Source of the DNA: Asterella californica
Lineage: Eukaryota; Streptophyta; Marchantiopsida; Marchantiales; Aytoniaceae
DNA length: 64,000 nt
Direction: 5' to 3'
Assembly: GCA_036924285.1 (NCBI GenBank)
Contig: JAYKYS010000017.1
Location: forward strand, 725,501 to 789,500
The translations under genes and the position numbers were made by a program. The notes below the pieces were generated by a model. That model had not been told where the DNA came from and did not search any database. It saw only the letters and a list, made by a program, of their open reading frames with translations. Below, piece by piece: positions 53,248 to 63,390 of the stretch; within the stretch, counting starts at the first letter, position 1, and each line of letters begins with the position of its first letter.

Positions 53248-55455
53248 TTGCTGATGTTTGAGGTAGATGGGTGGAGTCGATTTACAAGAGTTGAAGATAT
53301 GGAGAAAAATACAAAAAGATGGATGGTGAAGCAGATATCAGAGTTGTGGCGTGTAGGAGTTCTACCTGAAGACGAAGTGGTTTCTGGTTTGTTTGAAGAG
53401 TTTATGTCTGTACAGTCAGTTGTCGGTTGGTTAGATAGTGTGAGTAGATTGGTAGAAGGGAAAAATAATGTGGTGGTGATCTCTATCCACTCTCGACGCA
53501 TATATGAGGAGATTGCTACATACGTACAGTTCCTTCCTCATCCGATGCAGAATAATGAAGGAAGAGAAAGTTGTTGGTGTGCACTCCCTCAGGAAGCAGA
53601 TGTCCATGCGAAGTACAAATCTGTAATGAGAAAGGTAAGACCGGTAGCAGCTCAACTACCTGCTAACTCCCAGCAGCAAGTACAGTTAGTGAGGACTGAG
53701 CCTATATTGCGTGATCATAGACGAGTAAGGCACCAGTTTACTGAGGAGACATTGAAGGAGCTCCAGATAGGAGGGGGTGATTTCTTGACTGAGGTCGAGA
53801 AGACAGTGTTTGAACAAATGATAGTGAAGCATGGTAAAGCATTCTCTTTTTCAGCAGAGGAGATAGGTTGTGTGGACCTAAAAGTTATAGCGCCTTTGGT
53901 TGTATTCATAATCCTTCATGTGCCTTGGGACCTGAAACCGGTCACAGTTCCTCGTGCTTTGTTGCCTAAGCTCATCGAGTTGTTGAAGGAGAAGGTACAT
54001 ATGGGGATACTTGAGCCATCTATGGGACCATATTCTAGCAGGTTGTTCACTGTACTCAAGAAGTCAGGAGCTTTGCGTTTTATTCAAGACCTACAGCCTG
54101 TGAATAACGTAACCATTCGTAACGTTGGGACGGATCTTGTGATCGAAGAGGTAGCAGAGGCATTTGCAGGGAGAGCTATCTATTCGATAAGAGATCTATA
54201 TTCTGGTTATGATCAGTTCCAACTGGCTGTGGAGAGTAGAGATTTAACTACTATGCATACGCCCCTAGGATTGATGCGGATGTGTACTCTTCCACAAGGA
54301 GGGTCGAACTCGTTGGCTCATATGCAGAATGTGATGCATAAGATACTAAGAGAATTTGTGCTTGATGTTATCATTCCATTTCTAGATGATATTCCTATAA
54401 AAGGTTGCGCGGTTGAAGATAAGGATGAAGCGGTACTTGCAAATGGATGTAAGAGGTTTGTTGCAGATCATATCAAGGATGTAGAACGTATCTTAACTCG
54501 TTTGGAGGAGGTACATCTCACCCTGTCAGGAGCTAAGTCCAAGTTTGGTGTGTCTGAGATTTTAGTGGTTGGACATTTGTGTGGTGCTTTTGGAAGGCGA
54601 CCAAATCCGGAGAAAGTTGAAGCCATAGTTAGGATGGCAGACTGTAAGAATATCACGGAGATTCGACGCTTTCTAGGTGCTTGTGTATTTTATCGCTTAT
54701 CCATTCCTCATTATGCTCATGTTGTTGAGCCTTTGTATGCATTATTGAGGAAGGGTAAGAAGTTTGTATGGACCTCAGTCCATCGAGAAGTTATGAATAG
54801 GCTGAAGGAGGCTCTACAGTCTCCATCTGTTTTGAGAAGAGTAGACTACGGATGTGGGAGACCTGTCATTGTCACAGTAGATACTAGTCCAAAGGCGATT
54901 GGTTGGGCAATAGATGATGCGGATGGTATGCGATTTACTTCTAAGTTTGGAGCTAGGATCTTGACAGACAGGCAACGAGACTATCCTCAGGTGAAGCGTG
55001 AGTTGTGGGGAGCGATGACAACGATGAAGACAGATCGTGAGTTTCTGATTGGTGCTCATGTAGTCCTAGAAACAGATTGTCTACCTCTACTAGGTATGAT
55101 ATCCAACTGCAACACGCCAGACATAGCAATGTTACGTTGGATTGCTTATATTATAAGCTTGAATCCAGAGCTGAAGCATATAAAAGGAAAGGAGAATGTG
55201 ATCGCAGATATGTTGTCAAGGGCTCGATTTGTAGATGAGGATGTCATGTTTTCAGAAGCTGAGGAAGAAGAGAGAAAGGATGCTCAATGTCAGATTAATC
55301 GGCGAGCTACAGACTTGGAGCCGTTTAGAGAGGAGTTCTACACGGGAAGGTTACGTGACATTGGATTCTTTCTGAGTTCTTTAAACAGGCAAGAGGGTTT
55401 GAGTGATGCAGAGTTCAAAGAGGTAAGAAGGAAAGCATATGATTACTTGTTGTGA
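53248..55455 (+). CDS. Reverse transcriptase-RNase H polyprotein segment, intact
   Basis: This is a 735-codon open frame. RT blocks: MGILEPSMGPYSSRLFTVLK, FIQDLQPVNNVTIRNVG, YSIRDLYSGYDQFQLAVES, LPQGGSNSLAHMQNVM and the catalytic loop PFLDDIPIKG (FLDD at 54,379-54,390). The thumb/connection reads FGRRPNPEKVEAIVRM and EIRRFLGACVFYR. RNase H: VIVTVDTSPKAIGWAIDD, QRDYPQVKRELWGAMTTMK, VLETDCLPLLGM and IADMLSRAR. In an intact element the protein copies RNA into DNA inside cytoplasmic particles. F-L-D-D with I-K-G after it is typical of a gypsy clade known from fungi and early land plants. It is in frame with the downstream integrase up to a TGA at 55,453. Confidence 0.93.
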   Translation: MLMFEVDGWSRFTRVEDMEKNTKRWMVKQISELWRVGVLPEDEVVSGLFEEFMSVQSVVGWLDSVSRLVEGKNNVVVISIHSRRIYEEIATYVQFLPHPMQNNEGRESCWCALPQEADVHAKYKSVMRKVRPVAAQLPANSQQQVQLVRTEPILRDHRRVRHQFTEETLKELQIGGGDFLTEVEKTVFEQMIVKHGKAFSFSAEEIGCVDLKVIAPLVVFIILHVPWDLKPVTVPRALLPKLIELLKEKVHMGILEPSMGPYSSRLFTVLKKSGALRFIQDLQPVNNVTIRNVGTDLVIEEVAEAFAGRAIYSIRDLYSGYDQFQLAVESRDLTTMHTPLGLMRMCTLPQGGSNSLAHMQNVMHKILREFVLDVIIPFLDDIPIKGCAVEDKDEAVLANGCKRFVADHIKDVERILTRLEEVHLTLSGAKSKFGVSEILVVGHLCGAFGRRPNPEKVEAIVRMADCKNITEIRRFLGACVFYRLSIPHYAHVVEPLYALLRKGKKFVWTSVHREVMNRLKEALQSPSVLRRVDYGCGRPVIVTVDTSPKAIGWAIDDADGMRFTSKFGARILTDRQRDYPQVKRELWGAMTTMKTDREFLIGAHVVLETDCLPLLGMISNCNTPDIAMLRWIAYIISLNPELKHIKGKENVIADMLSRARFVDEDVMFSEAEEEERKDAQCQINRRATDLEPFREEFYTGRLRDIGFFLSSLNRQEGLSDAEFKEVRRKAYDYLL

Positions 55456-56735
55456 GATGGATATCTTTGGAAGCGTCCAAAGAGAAGAGATGGAGCACTT
55501 TTACGAGTTATAGATGATCTGCAGACCAAGCAACAGTTGATGAAGGAGTTTCATGACACCTTGTGGGCCGGACATCGAGGAGCTTGGGCTACCTATACAA
55601 AGTTGAAGGAGAGATATTGGTGGCGAGGACTTTATCAAGATGTGGTGAACTTTGTGAGTTCATGCTTGCACTGTCAATTTTATTCAAAAGTACGTTACAG
55701 AGATGGCCTGATACCAACCTATCCGCCCAGTATCCATTTTCAATGAGTTCTTGATTTGGTAGCAATGCCTCCCGAGTTATGGGATATGAGGTACTTGGTG
55801 TTGGCTTGAGAAGACCTCTCCAACTTGGTGGAAGGATAAGCTCTGAGGACGAAGGCCATAGAAGGGATATGTAAGTTTGTTCTTGAAGATATTATCTGTA
55901 GGTACGGATCTATAAGGAGATTGCATGCAGACAGAGGAGAGTTGCGTGGTATGGAAGCGAAGGAGTTCTTCGCCCAACACGGAGTGAAACTCAAACTCAC
56001 TATTGCTATGAATCCGGAAGGGATTGGTAAGAGCGAGAGAGGACATCCGTCGATTGTTCAAGCTCTGGTAAAGGCATGCGATGGTAGGCATAGACAGTGG
56101 TCTAGGTTGCTCCTTTTGCTCTATGGGCTGACAGGTCGACTCACTGCGCTACTACTGGGTACATGCCCATTGAACTGATGTTGGGTCAAAAACCGATTAT
56201 GCCGGCAGAGGAGGACTTTCCTACATGGACTACTTTACCGTGGGAAGACGAAATGGATCATGTACAACTTCTTGCACTTCGAATCAGACAGTTGGAACAT
56301 AGAGAGGAGGATCTTATAGAGGCTTAACAGAAACTGAAAGAGGCCCGTCTCAAGAACAAGGACAGGTTTGACAAGATCCACAGGCTCCGACCGAAGCTCA
56401 TACATGCTAGAGATTGGGTTTTGGTGTATGACAGTACGTTAGAGAATCAGCACTCTACGGTTCGGAAATTTTCTAGGAGGTGGTTTGGTCCGTATGTTGT
56501 CTTAGAAGTACATCAGAATGCTACTTACTCTTTACGGGAGCTCGATGGTACACCTCTAAGACTTCCTGTTGCTGGTAAGCGTATCAAGTTGTTTAGAAGA
56601 AGGGGAGAATCCATTGAGCTAGATGAATTTTTGGAGTCAGATCATATGATGGATGCAGAAGCAGATCTGGTATCAGAAGAAGACGTAGAGGACGATGAGA
56701 AGGACGATGGTAATTTAGACAACCTTGGAGACTAG
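55456..56735 (+). pseudogene. Integrase of the 48.5-kb gypsy (stops present)
   Basis: The HHCC domain reads HDTLWAGHRGAW and WWRGLYQDVV, then CLHC. The core has LDLVAMP with the first Asp, LHADRGELRGMEAKEFFAQH with the second Asp, and GKSERGHPSIVQALV with the Glu. The C-terminal piece (56,421-56,735) reads RRWFGPYVVLEVHQNATYSL and an acidic tail ending before the polypurine tract. In-frame stops lie near 55,453, 55,744 and 55,807, with more after 56,170. No chromodomain is seen. Confidence 0.85.
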
Positions 56736-56769
56736 TGGAAAGGTTGACACATACCGGAGGTTGTGCAGG

Positions 56770-56784
56770 TTTGGAGGGGGTGAA
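56770..56784 (+). other. Polypurine tract of the 48.5-kb gypsy
   Basis: TTTGGAGGGGGTGAA directly precedes the 3' LTR start TGTTGTAGTG. Polypurine tracts prime plus-strand DNA synthesis in LTR elements. Confidence 0.7.
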
Positions 56785-58775
56785 TGTTGTAGTGCGTGGC
56801 GTTCAAGATGATGAAACGGAGCTTCAGAAGACACTCAACCAGCACTTGTTCAAGAAGCTGCACCCTAGCTTATCAAGCTGGACAGGAGCTAAGCTGGGGC
56901 TATGCTTGGCAAGCTGTCATCTAGCTTGGGTTGAAATATCACCTTGGACGAGGGCGAAAGTTTCCAGAACGCAGAGCTCGACGAGGAGAGCGACCTCATG
57001 CTTCTAGTTTTGACAGAAAGTGTTTTAAGCAATAGTTAGTACGGGTTTTAGGTTGTGAAATATGTGAAAGAGGGAAATCCGTCGATTCTGGCTCGTGATT
57101 CGAACTAAGAATCTGATAACGTGAGTGTGTAGGTGTTCACAAGTACTATAGTTTTGACTCCTTATTCGTAAAAAATGTAGTTGTATGCAGAAGTTAGCAT
57201 AGAGAAGGCTAGTAAAGACTTTATAAGAAAACTTCTTAGCAAAACCATATGTACAGGAAGTTTAACAGTTTGAACGGAACCAAAGGTCATCCCAGTGATA
57301 GGGCGCCTGCGTAGGAGGGAAGTGGTCTCAGGATCAATCCCCCTGGTCTCTGGTTCCTATTCCGGCATGTTGGCCTCCTGGAAGGGAGTCTATGTTGGAT
57401 ATGCAGCCACGTCCTGCATATCTAGGGGCGGGAGATCGATATCTCCCTTAATCATGGGCTTCCTGACCTAAGCCTCCGCATGCCATCTTGAATATACTAT
57501 GAGAGATACCTGATGCGCATATGGGGGGGCTGTAAGCCCTGTGGGGCAGCCTCATAAGTGTGGGGGCTTCGGCTTACATTGGATGGCTTGTAGTATATTC
57601 AAGGTGGCATCAAGACCGGTATCTCCCTTAATCGTGAGCTTCCTGACCTAAGCCTCCGCATGCCATCCTGAATATACTATGGGAGATACCTGGTGCGCAT
57701 ATGGGGGAGCTGTAAGCTCTATGGGGCAGCCTCATAAGTGTTGGGGCTTCGGCCTACACTGGATGGCTTGTAGTATATTCAGGGTGGCATCAAGATAGCA
57801 TCAAGAGCACGGGAAACTTTTGCTAATTAGTTAAATAACCATCGAGTCGGCTTGCGATGTGGAATGAGGCTATGAGAACTTTTATTAGTGAAGGGGTAGA
57901 GTTTGTGGAGACAATTGTGAAACTTGTATTAAAAGGGGTCAACTTTGTAAATAAAGCTCTGTACGCATAAGGATAGCAGGGGGGCAGCTTAAGCTAGGGC
58001 CCTGCTTCTGATAAGTGACTGCGCTTATAAGGACAGCAGGGGGCAGCTTAAGCTGGGGCCTTAGCTTTTAGGTTAAATACCTGTGGCGGCTTGGGATCAG
58101 GGACAGTTTTTGAAAGGGATTTTTCTGAGAGAGCTGAAGCGAAAGGAGGAGGATTAGGGATGGGGGTTGAGGACACGCAGGGGAAGCTAGGAGGCAGACG
58201 GAAGATCAAATTGCTTACAGATTGAATTGGGAGATCATTGTAAGGAGAGGGGCAAGAGTTTTAAGCTTGGACGTTGTCTAATAAGCTGTTCTGAGGAGAA
58301 ATTACTCTCAGGAGGCAGTTTTATTGAAAGAGATCGTTTGAAAATTTACGGAGGACTTTTTGATCAACGCTGGATCAAATTTCTGAGAGTTTCAGTTGGG
58401 GCAAAGAGAGGAATAAGATTCAGGGGCCCTGAATTTCACTATTAGGTTCGGATTGAGACGTACTTGGTAGACTTTTGGCTGAGAACTGATTGACGAGAGA
58501 GAGAGGCACGCAGGAGAGGAAGAGAGAGAGATTTTCTTTACAGTTGAAGAGATTGATGGTGCAGCGACACTGAAATAAAGTTATTTGAATCTTGAGAGAC
58601 CTATCTGTGTACCCAAGGTGTGTTGGAGTGCTTGTTTTTGTAATCGGTGGACGCAAGAAGCAGGATTTTGGAAGATCTCATCGTTAACAACTACCTGTTT
58701 TTCTCTTCTGGTCGTTTCTCTGATCGATCACAGTCAGGAGGTCCGCCCTCCCCAAGAAAGACTCTCGTCACGTCA
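56785..58775 (+). repeat. 3' LTR of the 48.5-kb gypsy (1,991 bp)
   Basis: Matches 48,484-50,487 base for base apart from scattered substitutions and small indels, and ends CGTCACGTCA. It is followed by ATGT, the duplicated target. Confidence 0.92.
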
Positions 58776-59048
58776 ATGTGCGTACAATTATACAGTCTTC
58801 TACTTAAGGATGTCGTCTTCTGCTGTGGGAAGAAGGCTTTTTTCTTCTTCTCTCGCTGCTCCGACTACTCTGTCTTCTGGGATCTCTTATCCATAAGACC
58901 GTCCGTACATGAATCCGAAGTGCTCTATTGGATGAGCCAAGCTGCGAATCTGCACAACTCCTGACAGTCACGCCACTCAAGAGGAATGCTTCCCCATGCA
59001 CAATCGGGAGAGAATTCAAGGAAATCCACCACCTAGAAGACACAGACA
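58776..59048 (-). repeat. Split LTR of family B, right part (273 bp)
   Basis: Continues the LTR interrupted at 48,483; the first four bases (ATGT) are the target duplication. It matches 43,812-44,084 and ends ACACAGACA. The LTR is followed by a second internal region of the same family and not by flanking DNA. Confidence 0.85.
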
Positions 59049-59866
59049 AAGATGTGTCTTCTGGGTGCTACTTTTCTCATCTTCCGGGGTGGAAGATCCC
59101 TCTCCATGACAGAAGCGGTCCTCTTTACTGCGCTTCCTCGCATCGCAGTAGGAGTATCCATCCAACCTTCGTCTTCTGGAGTCTTCGAAAGACTCCCTGG
59201 TGTTGCAGAAGCGGTCTTCTGCGCAGTTCGAGTACTCAAGGACTCCTCCTGTGAGTCGGACTCTGATCCATAGTGAATGATCGGGAAGGAGGTGGTCTTC
59301 CTAGACACACTCCTAGGACTCATTTTCCTCGATGGTGTCACGTCTTCCGACCCACTGGAGTCGTCTTTCCTCATCAGAATTGTCTTTTGATGAGTACCTG
59401 GCCTCATCTGCGACATCAGAGTGAGAGGGGGAGTCATTGCTGCTGCTCGGTCGTCTTCTCCCGAGGTCTCCTCCTTCGTCTCGTGCTGCCCTGTTGATCC
59501 ATATCTCGCCAACTGATCTTCCGTGAGGTCCCCTTTGGTCACGTACAGGTAACAGAAGAACGGAGTAAGATGTCCTTCGGCTGAGGTGCTTAAGTACACC
59601 AGCTCTGCCTGCATGTATGCGTGGAAGAACGCACCCCAGTTGACATTCTCTTCGGCACACACTGCTTCCAGGAACTCCACGTCTTGATCTTCAAAGTATC
59701 TCGTCTTCTGCGCCTTCCCCTTGGAAAAGAGGTGAAAGAACAGCTTTGCCAGAAGACGCTTCTGCGGCTCCCGGTAAGATTCAACCTTCCATCTTTTTCT
59801 TCCCTGCCTGTCCTCGAGGAAGAGATAAGATGTGCTCTCAGACACATGCCACTTCTCCGAGATCAT
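59033..59866 (-). CDS. Accessory ORF of family B, second copy (277 codons)
   Basis: This is clearly homologous to the ORF at 44,695-46,404: KRWKVESYREPQKRLLAKLF, DQDVEFLEAVCAEENVNWGA, FFHAYMQAELVYLS and GHLTPFFCYLY. A serine/acidic stretch with SSGSEDVTPSRKMSPRSVS follows. It keeps one frame across the point where the first copy shifts, then ends early with an unrelated C-terminus (RHIFVCVF) that runs into the LTR. The coiled-coil half is deleted. It is a repeated transposon protein and not a host gene. The function is unknown; the structured N-terminal part resembles the extra ORFs of plant non-autonomous LTR elements. Confidence 0.65.
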   Translation of the reverse strand: MISEKWHVSESTSYLFLEDRQGRKRWKVESYREPQKRLLAKLFFHLFSKGKAQKTRYFEDQDVEFLEAVCAEENVNWGAFFHAYMQAELVYLSTSAEGHLTPFFCYLYVTKGDLTEDQLARYGSTGQHETKEETSGEDDRAAAMTPPLTLMSQMRPGTHQKTILMRKDDSSGSEDVTPSRKMSPRSVSRKTTSFPIIHYGSESDSQEESLSTRTAQKTASATPGSLSKTPEDEGWMDTPTAMRGSAVKRTASVMERDLPPRKMRKVAPRRHIFVCVF

Positions 59867-59879
59867 GGGTAAGATCTTC

Positions 59880-61790
59880 TTCTCGAGTCAATAACCTCGG
59901 TTCTCAGATTGTGGCTTGTGAAAGGCCCTACGTCACCACTCCTCTGTCCAGGAAGATGGTCTTCCATGAGCTACTCCTGCCTTCGCAGGTACAAGGTTGC
60001 GAGGAGATAATGCTACCCAAACCTCCTCCAGAAGACCCTGGTCGGTGAGGTTCCAACCCTACAGGAAGAAGTCGAGACCCAACTCCTTGATGAAGGGTTT
60101 GGCCTCGACCAATTCTGCTGCCGGTAACACCAACCCTCGAGGATGCATCGACATACTTGAAGCTCTGATGCACTTAGCCACACGTACTTACTGTGAGCCG
60201 AAGGCTCAGTCCTTCCCAAGTTCTCACAGTCTAGCTTCCACTCTCAGAAGACAGCTAGTCTGTCTTTCGGGATTCTAACAGTGCTTCCTAAGCTCCTCTC
60301 GTCTTTCGAGCTATATCTAACCACTCCTAACTAAGCAAGGCCTCGCATGGATTCCTAAGAAGACAACCCACCTTGCATTACATCCTACTTCCTAACAGAA
60401 GATACAAGATATGCGAGAAGTAGAGCGTATAAAAAGTTCAGAAGATGGTCGCGAGCTCCTGCGGTGCCAGTGGTCTTTGGGAAGACTCCTGGGACAGCTT
60501 CCGATTCAATAACGTTCTCAGAAGACTTCCCGAAGCCAGGCTTTCCTTCACTGGTCTCACCTGTCTTCTGCTTCCTACATGTAATCTAACCTCACAACAG
60601 ACACAAGACATTCGCACTCTGTTCTTCCGACTTCTCACCTCTCATACACACTCAGAAGAAGCTTGCTGCATGACGAGAAGACATGACCCTCGATCATTCT
60701 CTCCAGATTCTGCCAGCAAGACTTCTCACAACTCTCTTCTAAGTTCGGGAAGAAGAAGGAATAGGCTGCTATGGGTCGGACAGAAGTGATCCGTAACGGA
60801 CCTCCATGTCTTCTCGTGCATTCTGTCAGCTTTTCTAATCTTCTAGTCTCTCTAGGAAGATGTGGATTTGAGAAGCTTGGAAGATCGGGAGGCACAGGCC
60901 TGGTTCCCAACTTTCAGCTTCTCCAAACAATAAACAACTCATCAAGTCACTCAGGATTCGTACCAAGCTTCTCTTAACACAAAAGCAAATCCAATCCACT
61001 CGTGGTACGAATTACACACAGTCGTCTTCCGAAGACTTCAGACATCCAGAAGTGTCTTCCGAAGATGTTCAGGATTCAGAAGCGTAGGGGGGTACTAAAC
61101 AAGAGGCGAGAAGCGGTAGGAAGAGAAGAGAACATGGGAAGAACCTCAAAGAGTCTTATGTCTGCTTCCGTAGTGTCTTCAGTCTTCTGCATGCTTCCGG
61201 CTCCGACCCCAGCTCCAATGCGACTGTTGCTGCTACCATCAATGTTGCTGCTACTCCTCAATCGAACAAGACTCCACCTCTGATTCTTCTCAGTCATCCT
61301 TCAATGTCTGCTTTCGAGAGTCTACAGAAGACTCCTTCAGCTTGGTGCTTCCTTCTCTCAGAAGTTCGTCCTCGCCTTCGCTCTAGCTGCGAATCGATCC
61401 TTGCTCAACTCGATTTCACTCTGCTGGCCCTCCTCACTCAATTCTATCACCTCCTAATTCAATGCGCCACCTCCTACTCGATCTTCTGAGATAATGTCTT
61501 CGATGCGGGAAGCGATGATGATTCTGCACTAATGCGCTTCCTTCGTATCTTCTCGTGCAGTTTAGGAGTTCTTCGACCTACTTGACCTTCCTGACCTACC
61601 TACTACCTTGGTGCTACCTGGTAGGTACACCTACTTCTTTATTGGGTAATACACGGTTAGGCTTCTACGATCACTGTCTTCCGTCTTCGGAAGACACAAC
61701 TGAGAAGACGCTGTCCGAAAGACGGCCGTCTTCCGAAGAAGTCAACTTCTTGTTGCGAAAAAGATCGTAAGATCATCTTCCTTCTAAGGA
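59880..61790. other. Remainder of the second family B internal region, unassigned
   Basis: Rich in GAAGAC/GTCTTC words like family B, but does not align by eye to the gag region of the first copy; homology ends near 59,880. Many overlapping ORFs on both strands lack motifs. The composition changes sharply to AT-rich at about 61,800, which may be the edge of the insertion. No terminal LTR was found. Confidence 0.45.
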
Positions 61791-61799
61791 AGCCGTAAT

Positions 61800-62575
61800 C
61801 TTAAGTAACAAAGCTTCTTCTGTTATACAAACAAGTTATTAACCTTAAAAATTTCAAAAATTCATACATCTTGTAAATTGTGGGCACCACACTAGAAATG
61901 ATAAAGATTGAATATTTTCTTACCAATTCACTCAATTCTTTGTAACAACACTTCGCGATTAGTAATTGGTCATTTCAACCTTTTCCTGAATTCATATCTA
62001 TCTTCATGTTTCTCCGTTTATGGATTTCTTCCAAATTCATATATCTAAATCCAGAATCATCTGTATGGTTTCTAATCCGTATATTTACCTCTCTGAATAT
62101 ATTCTCTTAGTGTAACTATTACTACTTGTATACTTGTACCACTACTACAGATAGAGGTTTTCTAGACACTAAGGTTCTGCGACATGTTTTCATAAAACAA
62201 CACTTTCTGAAAGCATTACGACATCAATAATTACACAATTTTGACATTGTAGAAGCTGATAACATTTTGAAAAATTAATTTCATGTCGCAAACATGTAAA
62301 ACTTTTGTGTACTAAATTTTCCAATGATCTTGCTGAGATATTTCGGACACCATATTTTGTTCAGACACATACCAGAAGTATTTTTGAAAAGGTGTAAAAA
62401 ACTATGTTGCCAGGAACATCAACTTGGGAGCAATCGAGAATCTACGTAATGTCCGCATTGGAGATAACATTTGAGATATCCAATTCTAGTTCCGGTTAGA
62501 TAATCTATTACGAGAGTACCAAGATATCTTTGCATAGAAGTACAATGACATGAAAGATAATCTAGCGATGTTCAC
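61800..62575. other. AT-rich unassigned sequence
   Basis: No ORF or repeat motif recognised. It separates the transposon cluster from the tandem array. Confidence 0.4.
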
Positions 62576-63390
62576 TAACTTCATCCAATTAGAAAATTAT
62601 GTGTTTTTACACACCTATGTGAGCTAAACCATGACTTGTTTTTTAGCTAGCAAACTTCGCTAGCTTCATACGATCAATAGATTATGTTTTTTTGCACACC
62701 TATGTCTGCAAAACCATGGAAGAAGATGAAGCTTACAAAGTTCATTAGCTTCATTCGATCAAAAATTATGAGTACTTGCACACACATGTTAGCTAAACCA
62801 TGACATATCTTTAAGCTAACAAACTTTGTTATCTTCATATGAGTAGTAGATTATGCTTTCTTACACACCTATGTCTGCAAAATCATGGACGAAGTTCGTT
62901 AGCTTCATTCGATCAGAAAATTATGCATTCTTGCACATCTATGTGAATAAACCATGATGCTTTTTAAGCTAACAAACTTTGTTAGTTTCATCCAAGCAGT
63001 AGATTATGCATCCATGGACACCTAACCATGACATTGTTTTTAAGCAAACAAAGTTCGTTAGCTTAAAATGAATTGTAAATTATGCACTCGCACATCTACA
63101 TGTGCTTTATCACGAGGTTTTATGAAGCTATCAAAGTTTGTTAGCTTCATAAGAACAATACATTATGCTTTCTTGTCACACTTATGGGTGCTTCTCCATA
63201 AGTTTTTTTAAGCTGAAGAAGTTTGCTAGCTTCATAGGACAAAGAAAATCTTGACATATGACATACATAACTTAGCCAAATCATGCAAAAGATGAAGTTT
63301 ACGAACTTGGCTAGCTTCATAAAACCAGTAAAGTGTTGACACAAAAAATAACGATCTTACAAACCCAAGTGTGCCAAACCATGAGTGCGA
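62576..63390. repeat. Diverged tandem array, about 84-bp units with palindromic core
   Basis: The TAGCTTCAT landmark recurs at 62,576, 62,661, 62,746, 62,830, 62,900, 62,983, 63,059, 63,142, 63,227 and 63,312, so spacing is 83-85 bp with a few shorter units. A typical unit has AAGCTAACAAACTTTGTTAG, then CTTCAT, then AGATTATG, then CACACCTATGTG, then AAACCATGAC. The AGCTAACAAA/TTTGTTAGCT core is an inverted repeat. This is an old satellite-like array. Confidence 0.8.

Larger units (their letters stand above)
48484..58775 (+). mobile_element. Nearly full-length Ty3/gypsy retrotransposon, 10,292 bp
   Basis: LTRs of about 2.0 kb flank gag, protease, RT-RNase H and integrase in gypsy order. The target duplication is ACGT at 48,480-48,483 and ATGT at 58,776-58,779, one CpG-type change apart. 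The insertion splits a family B LTR at its base 715. RT-RNase H is fully open over 735 codons, whereas gag, protease and integrase each have a frameshift or stop. LTR divergence is a few percent by eye, so this is the youngest large insertion in the window. Confidence 0.92.

Noticed and set aside
61300..61790. Terminal LTR of the second family B copy
   Set aside because: No match to the 984-bp LTR was found by eye before the composition change at about 61,800.
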